Shown here: positions 37,786-48,007 of the stretch, piece after piece | Position numbering within the stretch: position 1 is the first letter of the stretch | Layout of the letters: every line of letters begins with the position of its first letter | Source: Collimonas arenae | GTDB lineage: Bacteria; Pseudomonadota; Gammaproteobacteria; Burkholderiales; Burkholderiaceae_D | DNA: 64,000 nucleotides | Reading direction: 5' to 3' | Assembly (NCBI RefSeq): GCF_001584165.1 | Contig: NZ_CP013233.1 | Location: forward strand, 2,240,620 to 2,304,619 | The notes under the pieces: generated by a model | What the model saw: the letters and a program-made list of their open reading frames with translations, nothing else | Database searches by the model: none | Told to the model about the DNA's origin: nothing | Position numbers and translations under genes: made by a program

Positions 37786-39146
37786 ATGAACATCCAATTT
37801 CTAGGCGCCACCGGAACCGTGACCGGCTCTAAATACCTGTTGAGCGCCGGGTCGAGCAAAATTCTGGTCGACTGCGGCCTGTTTCAAGGTTACAAGCCAT
37901 TGCGCCTCCGTAACTGGGAACACCTGCCGCTCCATCCGGCAGAGCTGGATGCGGTAGTCCTGACCCATGCTCATCTGGACCACAGCGGTTATTTGCCGTT
38001 GTTGGTTAAAAATGGCTTCAAAGGCAAGATATTCTGCAGTGAAGCGACTTTCGATTTGTGCAAGATACTGCTTCCGGACAGCGGACATTTGCAGGAAGAA
38101 GAGGCCGGCTATGCGAATCGCCACGGCTTCTCCAAGCACAGTCCTGCTCTGCCTTTGTACTCGGAAGCGGACGCGGTACGCGCGTTGGCTTTTTTTTCGC
38201 CGGTCAGCTTCGATACGGATTTCCAGGTTTGCGAAGGTTTGCGCGCGCGGCTGCTGCGTGCGGGTCACATTTTGGGCGCTGCCATCGTCATACTGAAAAA
38301 TGGCGATACGACCATTACGTTTTCGGGCGATCTCGGTCGCCCAACGACCTGATCATGTTACCGCCGTCGATAGTCGAAAAGACCGATTATCTGGTGGTCG
38401 AATCCACCTATGGCAACCGTCGTCACGACCCGGCTGATCCGGCCATCCTGCTTGGCAAGACCATACGCGAGACGGCAGAACGCGGCGGCGTGACGATCAT
38501 CCCATCCTTCGCCGTAGGACGCGCCCAGGCCGTGCTGTACGCCATCCATCTGCTCAAGGAAAACGGCGATATTCCGGCAACGCTGCCGATCTACCTGAAC
38601 AGTCCAATGGCAGTCAATGCCACCGAGATTTATCATCGGCACGCACGAGACCATCGACTTGATTACGTGCAATGCGAAGCCATGTTCCACACAGCCACGA
38701 TCGTCAACAGCGTCGAAGAATCGATTGCGTTAAATAAAAAACAACGGCCGATGGTCATTGTCGCTGCCAGTGGCATGGCTACCGGCGGACGGGTGCTGCA
38801 TCATTTAAAGGCATTCGCCCCTGATCCCCGCAACACCGTGCTGTTTACCGGGTTTCAAGCTGGCGGCACGCGTGGCGCCTCCATGGTTGCCGGCGCCGAC
38901 GCCATCAAGATCCATGGCGAATATGTGCCGTTGCGGGCACAGGTACGCCAGATCGACAATATGTCGGCGCATGCCGACGCTGACGAGATACTTGCCTGGC
39001 TATCGCATTTTTCCGCCGCGCCCAAGCAGACATTCATTACCCACGGCGAACCGCCGGCTGCCGATGGGTTGCGCAAACGAATCGAAGAGCAGTTGCATTG
39101 GGCTTGCCGGCTGCCTGATTACTTGGAAAGCGTGGAACTGCCATGA
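37786..39146 (+). CDS. Metallo-beta-lactamase/beta-CASP ribonuclease (apparent frameshift near 38341)
   Basis: About 453 residues after repair. The metal motif LTHAHLDHSG, the later RAGHILGAA and FSGDLGRP, then the beta-CASP domain (SFAVGRAQAVLY, YLNSPMAVNATEIY) and the C-terminal RMMBL motif (IDNMSAHADADEIL, FITHGEP) make this a CPSF73/YSH1-like RNA nuclease. One C is missing in the run at 38340-38342; with it SGDLGRPNDLIMLPP is continuous. Its stop overlaps the phosphorylase start (ATGA). RNA as substrate follows from the family. Confidence 0.88.
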
Positions 39147-40687
39147 GCTATCGCCAACCTGCGGCTGCCGGCGCAAGTGGCAATCACGCAACCAGCGGAT
39201 TGCACCTGCGGCGACTTGGCATCGACACCTACCAGGAACCGGTCGCCTACATGCGCAGTGACTGCGATATCTGCAGGTCTGAGGGTTTTGAGGCGCACTC
39301 AAGGATCGAGCTATGGTGCGGCGAGCGCCACATTGTCGCGACGCTTAATGTCGTGCATTTTCCAATGATTGCGTTGCATGAAGTGGGTCTCTCGGAGGCA
39401 GCCTGGCGTACGCTCGGCGGTAACGACGGCGACCTGGTGCGGGTGTTGCACCCGGCCCCGGTGCAATCGTTTTCATCGGTGCGGGCAAAGATTTACGGGC
39501 ATCCGTTTACATCCGAAGGCGTCGCCGCTATTGTGTGCGACATAGTGGCGGGCCATTACTCGAACATTGAAATGGCGGCCCTTATCACCGCCTGCTCCGG
39601 TAGCCATCTGGATATCACCGAAACCATAGGATTGACCGACGCCATGGTGAAAGTTGGCCAGCGTTTGCAATGGCAGGCCGACATGGTGGTGGACAAGCAT
39701 TGCGTCGGCGGCTTGCCGGGCAACCGCACCACCTTGCTGATCGTGCCGATCGTCGCCGCCTGTGGCCTGATCATTCCGAAAACCTCGTCGCGCGCCATCA
39801 CTTCGCCGGCCGGTACTGCCGACACCATGGAAACCTTGGCGCCGGTGGCGCTGGACATCGACGCCATGCGACGCGTGGTGGAGCGCGAAGGCGGCTGTAT
39901 CGCCTGGGGCGGCGCAGTCAGCCTCAGTCCTGCCGATGACCTCCTGATCCGGGTGGAACATCCGCTGGATCTGGATAGCGACGGCTTGCTGGTGGCTTCC
40001 GTCCTCTCAAAGAAAATTGCTGCTGGCTCTACCCATGTGGTGATTGACCTGCCTGTGGGGGCGACTGCCAAGGTGCGATCGCCGCAAGCCGCCATGGCAC
40101 TGGCAGGTCGGCTTATCGCAGTGGGCGAAGCGTTAGGCATCACCGTCAAGCCGGTCCTGACCGACGGCACCCAACCCGTAGGGTGCGGCATCGGCCCTGC
40201 GCTCGAAGCCCACGACGTACTGGCCGTTCTGCAAAACATTGCTGGGGCCCCACAAGACCTGCGTGAACGCGCGTTACTGCTGGCAGCCAATGTGCTTGAG
40301 CTGGGCGGCAAGGCCCAGGTGGGGCAGGGGATGGCGCTGGCGGCATCCGTGCTGGACAGCGGCGCCGCCTGGCGCAAATTCCAGGCCATCTGCGAGGCCC
40401 AAGGTGGCATGCGCGTTCCGCCCAAGGCGGGATTTACCCATCCGGTTCTGTCACAGCACCGAGGTCAGGTAGTGGCGATCGACAATCGGCGCCTGGCCAG
40501 CATTGCCAAGCTGGCAGGAGCGCCTAAAGCTCCCGCCGCCGGCATCGTGTTCCATGCGCCATTAGGCAGCCGCATGGAGATCGGACAACCCTATCTGACC
40601 ATTCATGCCGCGTCACCAGGAGAGCTGGCTTATGCACGCGCTTATGCCGAAGCCCAGGAAAATTTGATTTCTTTGCAGGAGGTTTGA
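39143..40687 (+). CDS. AMP/thymidine phosphorylase, long (archaeal AMPpase-like) type
   Basis: 514 residues. Besides the nucleoside phosphorylase core (DKHCVGGLPGNRTT, KTSSRAITSPAGTADTMETL, LTDGTQPVGCGIGPALEA) it has an extra N-terminal domain of about 85 residues (LHLRRLGIDTYQEPVAYM). This length and layout are those of the putative thymidine phosphorylase type 2 / AMP phosphorylase family, in archaea shown to release ribose 1,5-bisphosphate from NMPs. Whether this one takes AMP or thymidine is not settled by sequence. It sits between a ribonuclease and a PRPP synthetase gene, which favours nucleotide salvage. Confidence 0.88.
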   Translation: MSYRQPAAAGASGNHATSGLHLRRLGIDTYQEPVAYMRSDCDICRSEGFEAHSRIELWCGERHIVATLNVVHFPMIALHEVGLSEAAWRTLGGNDGDLVRVLHPAPVQSFSSVRAKIYGHPFTSEGVAAIVCDIVAGHYSNIEMAALITACSGSHLDITETIGLTDAMVKVGQRLQWQADMVVDKHCVGGLPGNRTTLLIVPIVAACGLIIPKTSSRAITSPAGTADTMETLAPVALDIDAMRRVVEREGGCIAWGGAVSLSPADDLLIRVEHPLDLDSDGLLVASVLSKKIAAGSTHVVIDLPVGATAKVRSPQAAMALAGRLIAVGEALGITVKPVLTDGTQPVGCGIGPALEAHDVLAVLQNIAGAPQDLRERALLLAANVLELGGKAQVGQGMALAASVLDSGAAWRKFQAICEAQGGMRVPPKAGFTHPVLSQHRGQVVAIDNRRLASIAKLAGAPKAPAAGIVFHAPLGSRMEIGQPYLTIHAASPGELAYARAYAEAQENLISLQEV

Positions 40688-41595
40688 TGAGACCCGTACT
40701 TTTTTCCATGCCAGGCAACGACGGCTTTGCCTCGCAACTGCGTAGTATCTTGACAGCCGAAATTGGCGACATGCAGATGCATCACTTCCCAGATGGCGAG
40801 TCCTGTCCGCGCTTCATGACGGCCGTCGCCGGACGCGACGTGATTCTTGCCTGCGCTCTGGACCGGCCGGACGGCAAGATCATGGAACTGTATCTTGCTG
40901 CCAGCGTTGCCCGTGAGCTGGGCGCCCGCAGCGTCGGCCTGGTCATTCCCTATCTGCCTTACATGCGGCAAGATGCGCGCTTCATGGAGCAGGAAGGGGT
41001 GACCTCGGCGCATTTCGCGCGCCTGATTTCCGGTTGCTGCGACTGGCTGGTGACGGTCGATCCACATCTGCATCGCTATCACGACCTGGCGCAAATCTAT
41101 ACGGTGCCAAGCCGTATTGCGCATGCGGCGCCGGAACTGGCGAAGTGGATTGTCGCGAACGTCGCATTGCCGGTGATCATTGGCCCAGACGTTGAAAGCG
41201 AGCAATGGGTGGCCTCCGTAGCAGCGGAAGCCGGTTGCCCGCATACAGTGCTGCACAAGAAGCGGCGAGGTGATCGTGATGTCGAGGTATCGATTCCCGA
41301 TGTGGCGGAATGGAGCGGCCGTACGCCGGTCCTGGTCGACGACATCGTCTCCACCGCGCGCACCATGGTGGCGGCGGTCAAGCAAGTCAAGGCAGCCGGC
41401 ATGGCGCCGCCGGTTTGCATTGCCATCCATCCCTTGTTTGCCGGTGACGGTTATATCGCACTGCAGGTAGCCGGTGTCGAGCGTATCGTCAGCTGCAATA
41501 CGATTGCCCATTCGAGCAACCGGATTGACATGGCCAAGGTGGTTGCCGTTGCCATCGAGGATTTGCTGGGTGCGCACAGCAAGGTTGTGACTTAG
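40687..41595 (+). CDS. prs: Ribose-phosphate pyrophosphokinase (PRPP synthetase)
   Basis: 302 residues. The phosphoribosyl-binding motif VLVDDIVSTARTM, the pyrophosphate-loop region (YLPYMRQDARF) and the two-domain PRT fold identify PRPP synthetase, which makes PRPP from ribose 5-phosphate and ATP. It is a divergent, shorter copy than the housekeeping enzyme and probably a second, pathway-specific one. AGGAGG is 4 bases before ATG 40687, and this start overlaps the preceding TGA by one base. Confidence 0.87.
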   Translation: MRPVLFSMPGNDGFASQLRSILTAEIGDMQMHHFPDGESCPRFMTAVAGRDVILACALDRPDGKIMELYLAASVARELGARSVGLVIPYLPYMRQDARFMEQEGVTSAHFARLISGCCDWLVTVDPHLHRYHDLAQIYTVPSRIAHAAPELAKWIVANVALPVIIGPDVESEQWVASVAAEAGCPHTVLHKKRRGDRDVEVSIPDVAEWSGRTPVLVDDIVSTARTMVAAVKQVKAAGMAPPVCIAIHPLFAGDGYIALQVAGVERIVSCNTIAHSSNRIDMAKVVAVAIEDLLGAHSKVVT

Positions 41596-41612
41596 CTAGC
41601 CGGAGGATAGGT

Positions 41613-44032
41613 GTGAGTGCAAGAAACCTGCAATATTTTTTTTCGCCGCAGTCGATTGCCATTATCGGTGCTTCTGAAAGAGCGACGAGCATTGGCACCT
41701 GCATGTTGCGCCACATAGCAGGAGCAGGTTTCACGGGACGTGTCTTTCCGGTCAATCCCAAGTATGACCTGTTGGACGGCATTAAGACATTTCACAGTCT
41801 GGATCAATTGCCGGAAACGCCCGAACTGGCAGTCATTTGTACTCCGGCGGCGACTGTGTCCAGGATCATCGGCCAACTGGGGGATTTGGGCAGCAAGGCA
41901 GCTATCGTATTAAGCGATACCGCCGATTTTCATGACAGCTTGCAGCAAGCTGCGCTGCATGCGGCCCGCCCGCACATGCTGCGTATCCTCGGGCCAGGCT
42001 CGGCCGGCATCATGACGCCGGCAGCCTGGCTCAACGCCAGCCTTGTCGCAGGCGGCGCATTGCCAGGGCGGATAGCATTGCTGGCAGAATCCGGGGCACT
42101 CGCTTGCGGCCTGACAGACTGGGCGAGCTCACAAGGCATTGGCTTTTCTAAAGTGGTCGCGCTAGGGGAAGTATCGACGTTGACGTCGGCGACATGCTGG
42201 ATTTCCTGGCAAGCGATGTCGATACGCACGCGATATTACTGTGCGCGGAGCATATCCCGCATGCACGAAAGTTCATGTCGGCGGCACGTGCTGCCGCCCG
42301 CAACAAGCCGACCTTGATACTCAGGAGTGGCCTGAGCGGCACTGTGCCGGATGCGATTTTTGATGCCGCAGTACGGCGGGCCGGCATGCTGCGCGTATTT
42401 TCTACCGACGATCTGTTCAGTGCAGTTGAATCTCTGTCTCGTATCCGCCCGCTGGATGGCCGCGGATTGCTGGTGATCAGCAATGGCCGTGGGCCGGGAC
42501 TGATGGCTTGCGATGCCTGGATGCGCAACGGCGGCAAGCCGACCGCCTTGTCAACTGACAGTGTAGGCAAGCTCAGCCAGCTCCTGCCAGTTGAAAAAAT
42601 GGAGTTTCCCCCCATCGCGCTGCCCGCCAATGCTTCTGCGCAGCTGTATGGGCAGGTGATGGAAGCGGTATCTGTCGACCACGGCGCGGACGCCTTGCTG
42701 GTCATCCATGCATCGAGCGCACTGGAGCCCTGCGCCGATATCGCCAATGCGGTCGTTGCCGCTGCCAAGCGCAGTGGCTGCAACATTCTTTCTGTCTGGT
42801 TGGGAGGAAAGTCGCTGGAGCCGGCGCGACGGATTTGCGCAGATGCAGGTATTCCCGCCTACATTTCACCGGAATCGGCGGTATGTGGCCTGATGCAAAT
42901 GCTTGATTTCAAATGTAACCAGAATCTGCTGATGCAAGTACCACCCGCCGTATCGGCGGATATCGTGGACAGGGAAGCCGCACATCGGATTGTCGAAGCC
43001 GCATTGCGCGACGGATCTCAACGCGTGTCACTGACAAAGAGCTGCGCGTTGTTGGCAGCGTACGGTATCAAGGCAGGGGATCAGCCTCAGGAACGTGACT
43101 TGTCGTTAGATACCATCGCACTGACAATCTCACTGGCCATCGATCCGGTATTCGGCCCGGCTGTCATCCTTAAACTAAGCGGAAAGAATGGGCGGACTGA
43201 GACGAGCGCGGGCCTGCCGCCTTTGAACATGGTGCTGGCGCAAGACATGGTCGCCCATGGCGGTTTGGCAGGATTGAACGAGGGTATCCACGAATCCGAC
43301 TCGAGCGTCGACCAGATTTGTCGAGTACTGCTCAAGGTATCCCACCTTTTGACAGATGTCCCCGAGTTGGCCGAACTGGAAATTGGCTTCCCACAACCAG
43401 GCGTCAAGGAAATGTGCGCAGTGCGTGTGCATGTTCTCCTCAAGCCAAATAAGCCAAACGAGACCGGCGACGGCTTGCAGCGGCTGGCGATTTGTCCCTA
43501 CCCGAATGAACTGGAAGAAACCATATCCTGGCAAGGGGCGCCGCTGTTGCTGAGGCCGATCCGGCCGGAAGACGGCGAGGCGCATGTGGCGTTCTTCAAT
43601 GCCCTCGATCCAGAGGACGTGCGCTATCGCATGTTTGTCGGCATACGGGCTTTACAGCCGTCGCAACTGGCTCGCTTCACGCAGATCGACTACGATCGCG
43701 AAATGGCCTTCATTGCAACCAGGTTGAACGGGGATGGCGTAGCAGAGACGCTCGGTGTCGCTAGAGTGGTGGCGGATCCGGACAATATTCAGGCGGAATT
43801 TTCAGTGATCGTGCGTTCAGACCTGAAAGGGCTGGGACTTGGCCAGGTGCTGATGACAAAATTGATCACGTACTGCCGTCGTCATGGCACCCAAGAAATT
43901 ATCGGTGAAGCGTTGCCGCACAATGTCCGCATCCTGCATTTGGTAAGGAAGCTTGGTTTCGACGTCAAGCCGTTGGAGCGCAACGGCACCATGTGGCTGC
44001 ATCTGGATCTCCGGCCTGGGCTGCGGCGCTGA
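41613..44032 (+). CDS. Pat-type protein acyltransferase: acyl-CoA synthetase (NDP-forming)-like fused to GNAT (apparent frameshift near 42176)
   Basis: About 806 residues after repair. Residues 1-460 carry CoA-binding and succinyl-CoA-ligase-like domains (FFSPQSIAIIGASERATSIG); an ATP-grasp-like part follows; residues 640-800 are a GNAT domain with the acetyl-CoA loop (DLKGLGLGQVLMTKLI). This is the architecture of Pat/YfiQ, which acetylates lysines of metabolic enzymes such as acetyl-CoA synthetase. One G is missing near 42176; restoring it gives GEVSDVDVGDMLDFLASD. GTG start with GGAGG upstream. Last gene of the ribonuclease-phosphorylase-prs unit. Confidence 0.87.
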
Positions 44033-44042
44033 ACGCCAGATC

Positions 44043-44849
44043 TCAAGTCTTGGCGATCGCCGGAGCAACTGGCTTGCAGTCTTTTTTTGTCATCATCGCC
44101 AATTCGCTGCCAAGCGCGATCTCTTTCAGTTTCGGGAGATCCAAAATATGAATCTCCCGTTTGTCGACGGAGATCCAGCCTTTCACCCTGAAACTGGAGA
44201 GAAGTCGGCTGATGCTTTCGATAGTCAGGCCAAGGTAATTGCCGATGTCTTCCCGCGACATGCGGAACTGGAAACTGGTGGAAGAGTAGCCACGGGCCAG
44301 GTAACGTGAGGAAAGATTTACCAGGAAAGCCGCAAAGCGCTGTTCGGCGCGCATGTTTCCAAGCAAAAGCATGACATTTTGATCGCGCGTGATTTCCTGG
44401 CTCATGATGCGGTGGAAATGATGCAACAGGGTTGGAATATGGCTGAACAGTTCCTCCAGCCGCGAAAACGGAATCTCGCACACTTCGCTGTCTTCCAGCG
44501 CAATGGCGTCGCAGTGGTGATGGTCTGAGCTGATGGCATCCATGCCGAGCAATTCGCCGGCCATCTGGAAACCGGTAATCTGCTCCTCACCGCCATTGCT
44601 CATATGGCAAGTTTTAAAGTGTCCAAAACGAATGGCATAGAGATTCTTGAACGGGTCTCCCATCCGATACAAGCGTTGGTCGCGGGAGATACGTTGCCCA
44701 CGCCCGATGATCTGGTCAAGACGCCCCATGTCAGCATTGTCCAAGCCCATGGGCAGACACAGCTGATGCAGGCTGCAGCCTGCGCAGCTCGCTTTCAGGA
44801 CCGGAATATTGAGAAGAGGCGAGGCCAATTTTGAAAACGGTGTATTCAT
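44043..44849 (-). CDS. fnr: FNR/ANR oxygen-sensing transcription regulator
   Basis: 268 residues of the CRP/FNR family. The N-terminal cluster Cys are C22, C25 and C31 (SCAGCSLHQLC), with the fourth at C113 (HHCDAIALED), the set that holds the oxygen-labile 4Fe-4S cluster. The recognition helix reads LTIESISRLLS with the E-x-x-S-R contacts that read TTGAT half-sites, matching the boxes in this window. It is convergent with the Pat-type gene (10 bp between stops) and faces a 212-bp upstream region without its own perfect box. It is the likely controller of the island. Confidence 0.95.
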   Translation of the reverse strand: MNTPFSKLASPLLNIPVLKASCAGCSLHQLCLPMGLDNADMGRLDQIIGRGQRISRDQRLYRMGDPFKNLYAIRFGHFKTCHMSNGGEEQITGFQMAGELLGMDAISSDHHHCDAIALEDSEVCEIPFSRLEELFSHIPTLLHHFHRIMSQEITRDQNVMLLLGNMRAEQRFAAFLVNLSSRYLARGYSSTSFQFRMSREDIGNYLGLTIESISRLLSSFRVKGWISVDKREIHILDLPKLKEIALGSELAMMTKKDCKPVAPAIAKT

Positions 44850-45061
44850 AGTTTTTGACTATTTCGGATCCATTGCTGATTAGCTATCGATTTCACCCGT
44901 AGACCGTCAGGCACGAGTGAACAAAACCGTGCCATCCAGTCCATCAAGTCGCAGCAGAGTATCTCTTGAATCTACACGCAATATTAACAATGCGCAAACC
45001 GCGTTAACATGTGTTTTGTGCACAATTGATCAAGAGCCCTCGCCGCTTCCGGAGACCGGGT

Positions 45062-46408
45062 CTATCGTAGCCATCCCTTAGCCATGAAAGTGTAAAGTAC
45101 GCCGAGCATCAAAATCAGGGTGCCGAAAGCCACTTGCCCAAGAGTGACCTGCCATGGCGCTTCGCCAAGATTCATCCCGAGCAAGCCGCCGACGACTGCC
45201 GGGATCAGGGCAAGTGTCGTCACGATGGCAAGCAGGCGCATAAAGCGATTGGTGTCGTGGGCGGCAATGTCGAGATGCAGTTCGATGAGAGAGAGCAAGG
45301 ATTCACGGGTGTTATCGATGGTCTCATAAAGATATTCCGCTTCTTCAGCGAGCGGAGCGATCGAAGCAAGCTGGTCCAGGCCGAGTCCGGGCAATAGGCG
45401 TCGGCCATCGCCGAGCATCTCAAGCAATCCACGCAGTCGCCATAAGTCTCCTTTGGCCGTTGACAACAAGCGCTTGAGATGAAAAGTGTTCCTGAAGAAG
45501 CTTTCTGGACTTTCGATCACCGGCAACTCCTCAAGCTGACGCACCATTTGCTCCGTTTTTCCGGCCAGTTCTTCGTATCGGACGAGTACCAGGTTGACAA
45601 TGTGGAGCACACAACGCGCTCCCCAAGGAAGGGAACTGGTTGCCATGTGCAATCGCCGCATATCGAACGGATGCCGAGAGAGCGACAGGACACTATTCGC
45701 GGATATCAGCAAAAAAACCGGTATTCGGTAAGTGATTTCCTCGGAGGAGGGGAGCGAAAAGGTGAAGGCAGTCCAGGGCGCAACCTGCTCGATGCGCGGA
45801 AAACTTGACTCCAACAAGGCCGTTTCGATCATTGTCTGAGAGACGCCAAGCCCGGTGGCAATCGCCCGCAGGTGTTCCGGCGAAAGATTCGATGCGTGGA
45901 CCCAATCACTTGTTGGTGCAGTGATCCATTCCCGCAGTTCCTCCCAGCTGCATTTGCTTCGCACCGTGCCATCGGATCTCAAGAAGGAAATTTGCGACTT
46001 GCCGGACGAAACAGCTATCGGTGAAGGCGGAGAGGGTCGCTGCAATCCATGCACGATGCGCGGTCCGAACAGGAGAACGCGAAACAGCCGCAGGATACGC
46101 AACGCTGGTGTCGAACCCATGGCAGGTGCCACCGTAGGAATCAGCAAAAACAGGGGAGCGATGATGATAACAACGTCCAGCATGTGCCATGGTGCCAGCA
46201 CGAATTCACGCCGATCGCTTGCCAACGCAAAGTTCGCGCCATATTCCAATGCGAATAATCCGATGATCAACCAATTTGCAATATTGAAACCTTGCTCTAC
46301 GGTGCGTGGCAGATCAAACAGGAACGGCGCCACGCCCATGCTCAACGAAGCAAGTGCGAAGAAGCCCATCGTGGATTCGTTCAACACATCCGAGAGTCGG
46401 CGTAGCAT
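45062..46408 (-). CDS. CorA-family transporter fused to an N-terminal voltage-sensor-like domain
   Basis: 448 residues. About 1-125 look like a voltage-sensor module: helices near 12-32, 44-62 and 73-95, then LRILRLFRVLLFGPR with Arg every third residue, as in S4 helices. Residues 145-390 are a CorA-type cytoplasmic domain with a long helix bundle, and the end has two helices with GMN (about 411-413) in LLGMNLGEAPW, the CorA selectivity signature. CorA normally transports Mg2+ or other divalent ions. The combination could gate it by membrane potential; this is inference from architecture. Confidence 0.85.
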   Translation of the reverse strand: MLRRLSDVLNESTMGFFALASLSMGVAPFLFDLPRTVEQGFNIANWLIIGLFALEYGANFALASDRREFVLAPWHMLDVVIIIAPLFLLIPTVAPAMGSTPALRILRLFRVLLFGPRIVHGLQRPSPPSPIAVSSGKSQISFLRSDGTVRSKCSWEELREWITAPTSDWVHASNLSPEHLRAIATGLGVSQTMIETALLESSFPRIEQVAPWTAFTFSLPSSEEITYRIPVFLLISANSVLSLSRHPFDMRRLHMATSSLPWGARCVLHIVNLVLVRYEELAGKTEQMVRQLEELPVIESPESFFRNTFHLKRLLSTAKGDLWRLRGLLEMLGDGRRLLPGLGLDQLASIAPLAEEAEYLYETIDNTRESLLSLIELHLDIAAHDTNRFMRLLAIVTTLALIPAVVGGLLGMNLGEAPWQVTLGQVAFGTLILMLGVLYTFMAKGWLR

Positions 46409-46664
46409 GGCAAGTCATCATTCATTTGGAAGGACAAGTGCCGCGTTCCGCTAGCGAGCCGTGATGAGGTGCGGCGCTCAAGGTCCAACCCGGTGCAGCG
46501 AGGCACAAAAAAAAACTGAAAATTGAAGTTCGTGCGTAGCAGAGCCCAATTACCGGATGCGAGGCGCAGTTCGCATGGCGGTAGCTTACTGAGCACTTAT
46601 TTCATTTTTGACGGCAACTTAAATTGCGGGCACTCACGACACAACCCAGCAATGGTGCGTGCTG

Positions 46665-47090
46665 TCAGCCGGCAGTTTCATGGATCGATTTTTTCAGTTT
46701 TTCGATAGAGGCACTAAATGAGAGCTTGATTTCCTGCCAACGACTCTCGCTGACATCCTTTATCTGCTGCCACTTCTCTTCGAGACTTCGGAGATCTGTC
46801 TGGAAACCTTGTATTTTTTGATCTAGATCCGCTTTCAGCGCCGCACCGGAATTGTTCGCTTTCACCTGCAGCGCATCAATTTCAGTGCGCAACTGATCCA
46901 GCTCCTGGCGTGTCGTTTTCAAATACTCGCTCCGCTCCGCCTGGAACATCTTGCCGGGTTTTTCATTAGAGGAAGGCGCCTGCTGTTGTTGTTCCGATGA
47001 ACTAATCTTCGGCACGTTCCATTCACTCTTGTCGCAGCCGGCAACAAGCAGAATGCCTGTCGCCAATACTGCCGATGGCCATTTGATCAT
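46665..47090 (-). CDS. Coiled-coil lipoprotein, function unknown
   Basis: 141 residues from ATG 47090, which has AGGGAG 6 bases upstream. Signal peptide and lipobox LLVAGC (Cys about 19), a Ser/Gln-rich linker with four Gln, then about 95 residues of heptad-like helix (QELDQLRTEIDALQVKANN, QTDLRSLEEKWQQIKDVSE). The frame extends upstream to 47198 without coding character. It lies 168 bp beyond the hsp20 gene in the same direction. No family recognised. Confidence 0.75.
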   Translation of the reverse strand: MIKWPSAVLATGILLVAGCDKSEWNVPKISSSEQQQQAPSSNEKPGKMFQAERSEYLKTTRQELDQLRTEIDALQVKANNSGAALKADLDQKIQGFQTDLRSLEEKWQQIKDVSESRWQEIKLSFSASIEKLKKSIHETAG

Positions 47091-47258
47091 TTCGTACTCC
47101 CTATGCCAACCGGACAGGTCGATCCCGTTATTCCATGACAGATCGTCGTCGCCCGTGGATCGACCAATGTCGTTAGCGTTGATGAGGCAGATTGGCATCT
47201 CACACGAAATGCCAATCTGCTGTCATTTCGCCTGTAACGCGGTGGCCAACGAAAATAC

Positions 47259-47708
47259 TTAATTCACGGTAAGTTGCTTCGCCCCGGCACGCACTTTTTT
47301 GGGCAGAGATAGATCCAGCACGCCGTCCTGATATTTGGCGACCGCGTTGGCCTCATCGATTTCGTGCGCCAGGGTGAAGCTGCGGAACTGACGACCGAAA
47401 TAACGCTCGCTGCGGACCACGGTTTCGCCGTCTTTTTGTTCGCTCTCTTGCTTGGTTTCCGCAGTAATCGACACCTGGTTGCCGTCAATGTCAATTTTGA
47501 TATCTTCTTTTTTCATGCCGGGAATTTCAGCCTTGACCGTATAAGCCTGGTCAGTTTCTGTCACATCCATCTTCATGCTCGGCCGCACTTCAAGCTCTCG
47601 CAGACTCGGAGCGAGCCGGAAATCCCGCAGTAGATCTTCGAACCCACGCAGCGGTTCGAAGTGTGCAATGTCATTAAATGGGGCAAAATGCATCAGATTA
47701 TTAGCCAT
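47259..47708 (-). CDS. Small heat-shock protein, Hsp20/alpha-crystallin family
   Basis: 149 residues. The alpha-crystallin domain spans about 43-140 (MKMDVTETDQAYTVKAEIPG through YQDGVLDLSLPKK). The conserved GVLxLxLPK motif and the ERYFGRQFRSFTL strand are visible. It is an ATP-independent holdase against protein aggregation. It is divergent from phaB with two FNR boxes between, so low-oxygen induction is likely. Confidence 0.94.
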   Translation of the reverse strand: MANNLMHFAPFNDIAHFEPLRGFEDLLRDFRLAPSLRELEVRPSMKMDVTETDQAYTVKAEIPGMKKEDIKIDIDGNQVSITAETKQESEQKDGETVVRSERYFGRQFRSFTLAHEIDEANAVAKYQDGVLDLSLPKKVRAGAKQLTVN

Positions 47709-47829
47709 GATTGCTCTCGCTTTCTATCGTTCAGAGATTGAAACTGCCAGCGTGGCTAACATAGATCAGCCGCTGGACCCAGATGCCACCTACACAGGAT
47801 CAGCATAGGCTGATGAATACTTGCGTTCA

Positions 47830-47843
47830 ATGATCTACATCAA
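47830..47843. promoter_or_regulatory. FNR/ANR box, one mismatch (tandem copy 1)
   Basis: ATGATCTACATCAA differs from consensus only in the first base. It lies 27 bp, centre to centre, from the perfect box at 47857, in the hsp20-phaB divergent region. Confidence 0.65.
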
Positions 47844-47856
47844 ACGGAGCGACAAT

Positions 47857-47870
47857 TTGATGTATATCAA
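47857..47870. promoter_or_regulatory. FNR/ANR box, perfect (tandem copy 2)
   Basis: TTGATGTATATCAA fits exactly. It lies 138 bp before the phaB start and 149 bp before the hsp20 start. Confidence 0.85.
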
Positions 47871-48007
47871 GACAGCACCCGTTGCAAGCATTACGCTTGG
47901 CGGCAAGCGCCATAAATGTGCCAGGCGCGATATTGCGGAACTGGCGAGCAGCGCCGCTTAACGACAAGACAGGACCGTGCCGGCGACGGCTGCGGCGAGG
48001 AGGGATC

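Noticed and set aside
45020..45040. TTGATCAAG near the fnr gene as an autoregulatory FNR box
   Set aside because: The half-sites are not spaced by four bases, so it does not fit the palindrome.
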